Position numbers and translations under genes: made by a program
Notes under the pieces: model-generated
The model's database searches: none
The model's input: only the letters and a program-made list of their open reading frames with translations
What the model was told of the DNA's origin: nothing
From: Chromatiales bacterium
Lineage (GTDB): Bacteria > Pseudomonadota > Gammaproteobacteria > JACCYU01
Direction of reading: 5' to 3'
Assembly (NCBI GenBank): GCA_031177845.1
Contig: JAPSGG010000053.1
Span: 1-7,955 of the forward strand
DNA length: 7,955 bases
Shown here: positions 6,395 to 7,955 of the stretch, piece by piece
How the letters are laid out: each line of letters begins with the position of its first letter
Numbering within the stretch: the stretch's first letter is position 1

Positions 6395-6415
6395 TTCCAA
6401 CTCTGATCTCGCCAG

Positions 6416-6446
6416 TTGACCAACACGCCGGCGCGCGTTGGATCAA
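6416..6446. repeat. 31-bp interrupted palindrome between arsR and glpQ
   Basis: TTGA (6416-6419) and CCAACACGC (6420-6428) pair with GCGCGTTGG (6433-6441) and TCAA (6443-6446) around the loop CGGC. There is one A-C mismatch and one bulged A at 6442. It lies in the divergent gap and overlaps the outermost Pho-box unit. No T-tract follows on either side, so it is not an ordinary terminator. It may be an operator, a hairpin at the junction of the ars remnant, or chance in GC-rich DNA. Confidence 0.4.
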
Positions 6447-6495
6447 AGTCGCTTCACTGTCCCGTCATTCGCACGTCATGTTCAGGCCCTATGGT
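6440..6495 (+). promoter_or_regulatory. Four-unit Pho box with -10 element for glpQ
   Basis: Four heptamers begin exactly 11 bp apart: GGATCAA at 6440-6446, GCTTCAC at 6451-6457, CCGTCAT at 6462-6468 and ACGTCAT at 6473-6479. Spacers are AGTC, TGTC and TCGC. Every unit has TCA at positions 4-6, and the two nearest the gene match the PhoB consensus CTGTCAT at five of seven positions. Exactly 10 bp further is TATGGT (6490-6495), a -10 with four of six matches. This is the spacing known for PhoB-dependent promoters, where the Pho box replaces the -35. The expected transcript start near 6502 leaves a short leader with the GGAGGT ribosome site at 6515-6520. Confidence 0.75.
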
Positions 6496-6504
6496 GGCCT
6501 TGAA
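6481..6504 (+). repeat. Small inverted repeat over the glpQ transcription start
   Basis: TTCAGGCC (6481-6488) pairs with GGCCTTGAA (6496-6504) across the loop CTATGGT with one bulged A. The loop contains the proposed -10 element, so the repeat would be mostly untranscribed. It is more likely a DNA-level coincidence or a site for another protein than an RNA structure. Confidence 0.3.
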
Positions 6505-6525
6505 TTACAAGAGTGGAGGTTGACC

Positions 6526-7563
6526 ATGCCCGCGGCCCCATTGATCATTATCATCTTCTTGCTGATTGCATCACTGTTTGTCCTTTTTCCTCCGATCCAA
6601 GCCGCGCCCGATATGCAAAGTACTGCCGCTGACGAGAAGATCGTGATCGCACATCGTGGCGCCAGCGGCTATTTGCCGGAGCACACCCTGCCGGCCTATG
6701 CCCTGGCCTACGGCCTGGGCGCCGATTACATCGAGCCTGACGTAGTGATGACCCGCGATGGCGTGCTGATCGCGCTGCTCGACATCACCTTACAAGACAC
6801 CACCAATGTCGAGCAGGTTTTTCCCGAGCGAGCCCGCACGGAGGGCGAGTGGTTCGCCGCCGATTTCACGCTCGAAGAGATCAAGCGTCTCAGCGCGCAG
6901 GAGCGACTCGAAGGCCGATTTCGCCAGGATAGCCGAGGCTTTCAGGTGCCGACGTTGGAAGAGGTCATCCAGATGGTGCAGGAGCTCAATCGCCTCACCG
7001 GCTGCAAGGTCGGTATCTATCCGGAAGTCAAAGAGTCCAGTTTTCATCGCAACGAGGGATTGCACATCGAGGAGGCGCTACTCGAGTTACTTCAGCAGCA
7101 TGGCTATGAAGGTCCGAAGGACCGCGTCTTTGTGCAGTCGTTCGAGCCTGACAGTCTCAAGTTCATGCGCTCCACACTGGGCACTCGGCTCCGGCTGGTG
7201 CAGCTGATCTCGAGCGATCCGGTCTACGATCCTCTGGTCACGCCCCAGGGCCTGGACGAGATCGCGACCTATGCCAACGGGATCGGACCGAGCAAGCTTC
7301 GCATCGAAGATGAGCACGGCCACAGCGTCAACAACAATATGCTCGTGCGATTGGCCCATGCGCGCAATTTGGTCGTGCACCCTTACACCTTCCGCGCCGA
7401 TCAATTGACTGCGGCCTACGCGAGCCTTAAGCAGGAGTTGCGGCGCTTCTATTTCCATTACGGCGTGGACGGCCTGTTCATCGATCAAGCCGATATCGCC
7501 GTTGAGCTGCTCGATGGCAAAACGCCGCGGGCATGGGCGCGGGAGCGGCGGTTTTGCGATTAA
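6526..7563 (+). CDS. glpQ: GlpQ-like exported glycerophosphodiester phosphodiesterase, second catalytic His missing
   Basis: This 345-aa protein is of the GlpQ (GDPD) family, which hydrolyses deacylated phospholipids to glycerol-3-phosphate and an alcohol in the periplasm. The start at 6526 follows GGAGGT by 5 nt; an upstream in-frame ATG at 6478 lies inside the Pho box. Residues 5-21 are strongly hydrophobic and end in PPIQA-A, a signal-peptide-like N-terminus, though without a basic residue before it. The TIM-barrel motifs are H43-R-G (AHRGASGYLPEHT), metal ligands E70 and D72 (YIEPDVVMTRDG), E167 and K169 (YPEVKES), QSFEPDSLK near 205-213 and GVDGLFIDQAD near the end. The second catalytic His, normally in the VLHD strand of E. 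coli GlpQ, is Leu85 (CTC at 6778-6780, His would be CAC). Activity is therefore doubtful. Every other motif is intact and the length is normal. It is preceded by a Pho box. Confidence 0.88.
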   Translation: MPAAPLIIIIFLLIASLFVLFPPIQAAPDMQSTAADEKIVIAHRGASGYLPEHTLPAYALAYGLGADYIEPDVVMTRDGVLIALLDITLQDTTNVEQVFPERARTEGEWFAADFTLEEIKRLSAQERLEGRFRQDSRGFQVPTLEEVIQMVQELNRLTGCKVGIYPEVKESSFHRNEGLHIEEALLELLQQHGYEGPKDRVFVQSFEPDSLKFMRSTLGTRLRLVQLISSDPVYDPLVTPQGLDEIATYANGIGPSKLRIEDEHGHSVNNNMLVRLAHARNLVVHPYTFRADQLTAAYASLKQELRRFYFHYGVDGLFIDQADIAVELLDGKTPRAWARERRFCD

Positions 7564-7955
7564 GCTTCCCTCTCTTGATTGGAGACTGGCTGAAGCCGTC
7601 CTTACCCGCCCAGCCGTTGACAGGAAGACGTGTCTGATCGGTTCTGAGGTTCCTTCCTACTTCACTCCCAACACCTCGACTCCTACGATGGGCTTTGAAC
7701 ACCAGATTACACGCGTCCGATCGCGAATGCGTGACTCTGCGAGTGGCCGCGTGAGAGAGATCATTGCCCCAGTATCTTTTTGAGAAGTCCTTCGATCCTG
7801 CTCTACCAATTCAACCGGTGTAGTTTAAGGGGCGTGGAGGCGGTGAAAGATCCTGTCAGCAACTGCTGGTATATTGCCACTGGTTCATAGGGGCGTAGCG
7901 CCTTGACCGCTAAGGCTCTAGCTTGAGCCCACAAAGAAGGAGGAATACGGTAGCA
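7564..7955. other. Right-edge region: no supported gene, possible promoter of a downstream gene
   Basis: No frame here gives a recognisable protein. Open frames at about 7502-7783 (+) and 7478-7702 (-) look like chance extensions from glpQ. A GGC-TGAA-GCC hairpin with flanking GAC/GTC near 7584-7600 could weakly end the glpQ transcript but has no T-tract. Near the edge, TGG-TATATT at 7867-7875 is a good extended -10. A GGCTC/GAGCC stem follows at 7914-7929, and then a strong AAGGAGG at 7937-7943. The window ends in GCA, so an ATG beginning at 7955 would be well placed. Confidence 0.45.
7867..7943 (+). promoter_or_regulatory. Extended -10 promoter and ribosome site for a gene beyond the window
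   Basis: TGG followed by TATATT (7870-7875, five of six matches) makes an extended -10; no clear -35 lies upstream. CTGTCAG (7853-7859) sits exactly 10 bp before the -10, like one Pho-box unit, but its 11-bp-phased neighbours do not match. AAGGAGG at 7937-7943 is a near-perfect Shine-Dalgarno with a start expected just past the window edge. Confidence 0.35.

Noticed and set aside
6478..6525. Upstream in-frame ATG at 6478 as the start of glpQ
   Set aside because: It lies inside the Pho box and upstream of the predicted transcript start, has no ribosome site, and would put 16 polar residues before the signal-like segment. ATG 6526 follows GGAGGT with good spacing.
7502..7783. Plus-strand open frame overlapping the glpQ end
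   Set aside because: It overlaps the intact glpQ C-terminus in another frame, lacks a ribosome site, and shows no recognisable domain.

Overview
The window reads as a chromosomal stretch of a Gram-negative bacterium, probably of the Pseudomonadota. Base composition looks to be roughly 60% G+C by eye, Shine-Dalgarno sites are purine-rich, and there is an exported lipoprotein-like protein and a periplasm-type phosphodiesterase. I cannot name a genus from the sequence alone.

Layout. 1-350: leader region with no gene I can support, carrying a four-unit, 11-bp-phased candidate Pho box directly upstream of the first gene. 351-2200 (+): a two-gene operon with a 4-bp overlap. It consists of a calcineurin-type metallophosphoesterase of the LpxH/PlcP superfamily, best read as phospholipase C PlcP, and a GT4-type glycosyltransferase, best read as the diacylglycerol glycosyltransferase Agt. 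2274-2846 (+): a DUF192 protein with a lipoprotein-like N-terminus. 2960-4474 (-): an intact aldehyde dehydrogenase, convergent with DUF192, with a clear intrinsic terminator between them. 4740-5321 (+): a RimJ/RimL-type GNAT acetyltransferase. 5290-6366 (-): an arsenic-resistance operon in ruins. arsR is still open, arsC has two frameshifts and has lost its catalytic cysteine, and acr3 is reduced to a roughly 150-bp N-terminal stub with two stops and a frameshift. 6526-7563 (+): an exported GlpQ-like glycerophosphodiester phosphodiesterase, divergent from arsR and preceded by a second four-unit Pho box with a -10 element at the expected 10-bp spacing. 7564-7955: no supported gene, but a possible promoter and a strong ribosome binding site point to a gene starting just past the right edge.

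How the genes fit together. PlcP removes phospholipid headgroups, Agt glycosylates the resulting diacylglycerol, and GlpQ recovers glycerol-3-phosphate from deacylated phospholipids. These are known components of phosphate-starvation membrane remodelling and phosphate scavenging. The two Pho boxes found by reading the sequence put both transcription units under a likely PhoB-type control. The decayed ars operon beside glpQ fits the common association of arsenate (a phosphate analogue) and phosphate genes, but here the detoxification part is dead.

No entirely new system is evident. The most informative oddities are the Pho-box pair, the loss of the second catalytic histidine in the GlpQ-like protein (H to L at residue 85), the fossil arsR-arsC-acr3 operon with a possibly surviving regulator, and the GNAT whose C-terminal tail is read from antisense acr3 DNA.
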